This document shows positions 62,227 to 64,000 of a stretch of 64,000 nt of DNA, one piece after another. Position numbers and translations under genes: made by a program. The stretch is from Anisakis pegreffii (taxonomy: Eukaryota; Nematoda; Chromadorea; Rhabditida; Anisakidae). The notes under the pieces are model-generated. The model was not told the DNA's origin and did not search any database. It saw nothing but the letters and a program-made list of their open reading frames with translations. The number at the start of each line of letters is the position of its first letter. The first letter of the stretch is position 1. Location: positions 1 through 64,000 of the forward strand of contig JAPYMA010000191.1 in the NCBI GenBank assembly GCA_035041965.1, written 5' to 3'.

Positions 62227-62769
62227 TTGGCTTCGTTCCAGGAGCGGGAATTTAAAAATTCTAGAAATGAACATCACAATCACCCCGTTCTGACCGTTTC
62301 GGAAGGGGGCCCACTGACCGCTAGACGGGTGCTGAAGTGCCGTTTCGCGACCAGGGACCCCAGAAAAGAAAAGCCCGACTTCCAGCTCAACGTATCTTTG
62401 GGTAAAAGACGTCTTATCATCCCAGACTATTCCGAGCTGACAAGCCATTTACTACCCAAAGCACCAGAGCGATGGCTGTCATTTGATTAGCATAAACACC
62501 TCTCCAAACCCGCCCAATTCACGCGAAGCACTGACAGCCTCGACATCTGGTTGCAACTGGAAATCAGGTGAAGTCGAATACCGTCTAGCTAGTGAATACC
62601 TCGCCGTTACTAGTGACTCAAATTCCATTATGCAAAAAATGACGATTGATTCATCCGTCCGTAAACAGTGGATGACCCTGCACACGCGAAAGTCTTTCAC
62701 TAGCCGGACAGTACCGATTGAAAGAGCTCTTCAAAACCACACGGAGTGGCCGGAATGCGAGATTCCTTA
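62227..62769 (+). CDS. two adjacent open frames of unknown function in a higher-GC tract
   Basis: Frame 1 (62227-62490) begins MASFQEREFKNSRNEHHN and frame 2 (62483-62770) begins MISINTSPNPPNSREAL. They overlap by a few bases and are in different frames. Base composition and codon use differ from the AT-rich surroundings. I recognise no domain and no transposon motif. They could be remnants of a mobile element or a broken gene. Minus-strand frames also stay open here, so coding direction is unsure. Confidence 0.2.
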
Positions 62770-64000
62770 AAGATCTCTTTCAAAAACGAAGAACAGCAAT
62801 GAAAATAAACGAAAAATAACAACGGAAAAAACGAAAAACAATCGCTGACAGTGTTTTGCACTAGCATATTTTCAAAATGGCTTCTCACATCGATATTTCA
62901 ATAGGCCTTTAAATTTCAAGTTCTTAGACCAAAACTGCGATGCAAATAATCCTGTTAAGACTGGAACCTATACTGCACCTTGATTACCCCGAATTTTTCA
63001 ACCCAAAACTACAACGGTTGGCGTCACGACAATCTAAACCGATACTCGTCGATTCTTTCAAACTGTTTCGGTGTGATGTGTGGTAACACGTGGAAAAACG
63101 TTTATGCAGCTGTCGCGCCACGCACCATTGGCATTTTCAAATTTGTTACAATCTCGGCAAAGTTGTGAGCTCACTTCCAGGCAAGAGTATCAAACTCGAG
63201 CCTGACCCTAACAAGTGACACGGAATTGTATCCCAGGAGTTTGTGCAGGGCCCTTATGCACATAGCGATTCTACCTCGCTCATCAAACGCCATCAAAACA
63301 TGCCTAGCAATGTCCCCTCCCTCCCCCCCATTATGCCTGGCGTGACAGCATCAAAAACACGAAAATGATCAACGAGGGGATGAACATGGTGATGAATACA
63401 TGAAACAATCATATAAACAACAATGCGAAGTAATTACATAAACAATAACAACAGGAAGGGGACAATAAAACAAATATTCAAACAAACACGTAAATTGTAA
63501 TGCCCATATCCAATCGCACAATCCGAAATAGGATAACACGGATAAGTTCTGACTGAATATGTTAAAAACGACATCGAATCAAGTCGGCTGCTACCATTTC
63601 GGTTCAGCTCAAAAGTAGTTTGAGATCAAGTCAAGGTAATGTTAAGTGAAGCTCCACTCAGGTCATCCATCATTCTTTTATAACGTATAAGAGCAATCCG
63701 AGGAATGCTACCTGGCTTTCAGCTGCACCTGTTATCAACTGGGTGCTCGAGTGATAATGTTTGAGAGAATTTCATGATGTTATCCCGAAAACGCTACTTC
63801 GAAAACACCATCTTTGCCACCTACACATCAACTCATTCCAACCCTGATAAGACACAGTGCTAGCAGCCAAGAGAAGATTCGAACCTATATACAATGATCA
63901 AACCACAGTCACCCATTTCAGTCCTAGAACGTGATATAAGCTCTCGAAGCTGGTCAGTTATTAGAAACAGAAGCAATGATTTATCAAGTATATCTTATTA
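62770..64000. other. unannotated right end
   Basis: The tract stays GC-richer to about 63360 and then returns to AT-rich sequence. A box-B-like GGTTCGAATC on the minus strand near 63879-63888 has no matching box A. No gene is supported. Confidence 0.35.

Overview
The window is nuclear DNA of an animal and looks nematode. It is AT-rich, with GC-rich islands. Genes have many short exons with GT donors and a worm-like TTTTCAG acceptor, and the recognisable proteins include two that are neighbours in the Caenorhabditis elegans gro-1 operon (gop-1 and gop-2). The species cannot be named from the sequence. No prokaryotic operon, CRISPR array or viral genome is visible. All exon positions were read by eye from reading frame, splice signals and remembered family sequences, so a few splice sites may be off.

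Layout. 1-2.9 kb: two unrelated sets of tandem repeats, the second tRNA-like. 2.9-9.2 kb (+): a full CLEC16A/GOP-1 gene with 17 phase-compatible exons. 10.3-12.4 kb (+): a full GPN1/GOP-2 GTPase gene with six exons. 13.3-41.6 kb (+): one very large gene for the cytoplasmic dynein-2 heavy chain (DYNC2H1/CHE-3), the retrograde motor of intraflagellar transport. 42.4-57.5 kb (-): a convergent gene for a secreted astacin-like EGF-CUB protein with a hydrophobic C-terminal tail. 57.5-64 kb: no convincing gene; an inverted-repeat block at 59.6-61.0 kb and a higher-GC tract at 62.2-63.4 kb.

The most notable feature is inside the dynein gene. The intron between the AAA3 and AAA4 exons holds eight nearly identical 362-bp units (27.72-30.56 kb). 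The apparent ORFs in each unit are shadows. On the minus strand each unit is a complete signal recognition particle (7SL) RNA gene: a 5' end like human 7SL, the UGUAA motif of the Alu domain, a helix 6 hairpin capped by GGAG, a helix 8 with GAAA loop and AGCAGG internal loop, and a 3' T-run. Spacers are only about 56 bp. A ninth, single copy lies in an upstream intron of the same gene (20.08-20.39 kb). The single copy and the outermost array copy share a 12-bp upstream element at the same distance from the start, which looks like a promoter element.

Functionally, CLEC16A acts in endolysosomal and mitophagy trafficking, GPN1 in RNA polymerase II import, dynein-2 in cilia, and SRP RNA in protein targeting to the ER. 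The linkage is probably positional, not a pathway, except that gop-1/gop-2 adjacency is likely a remnant or form of an old nematode operon.
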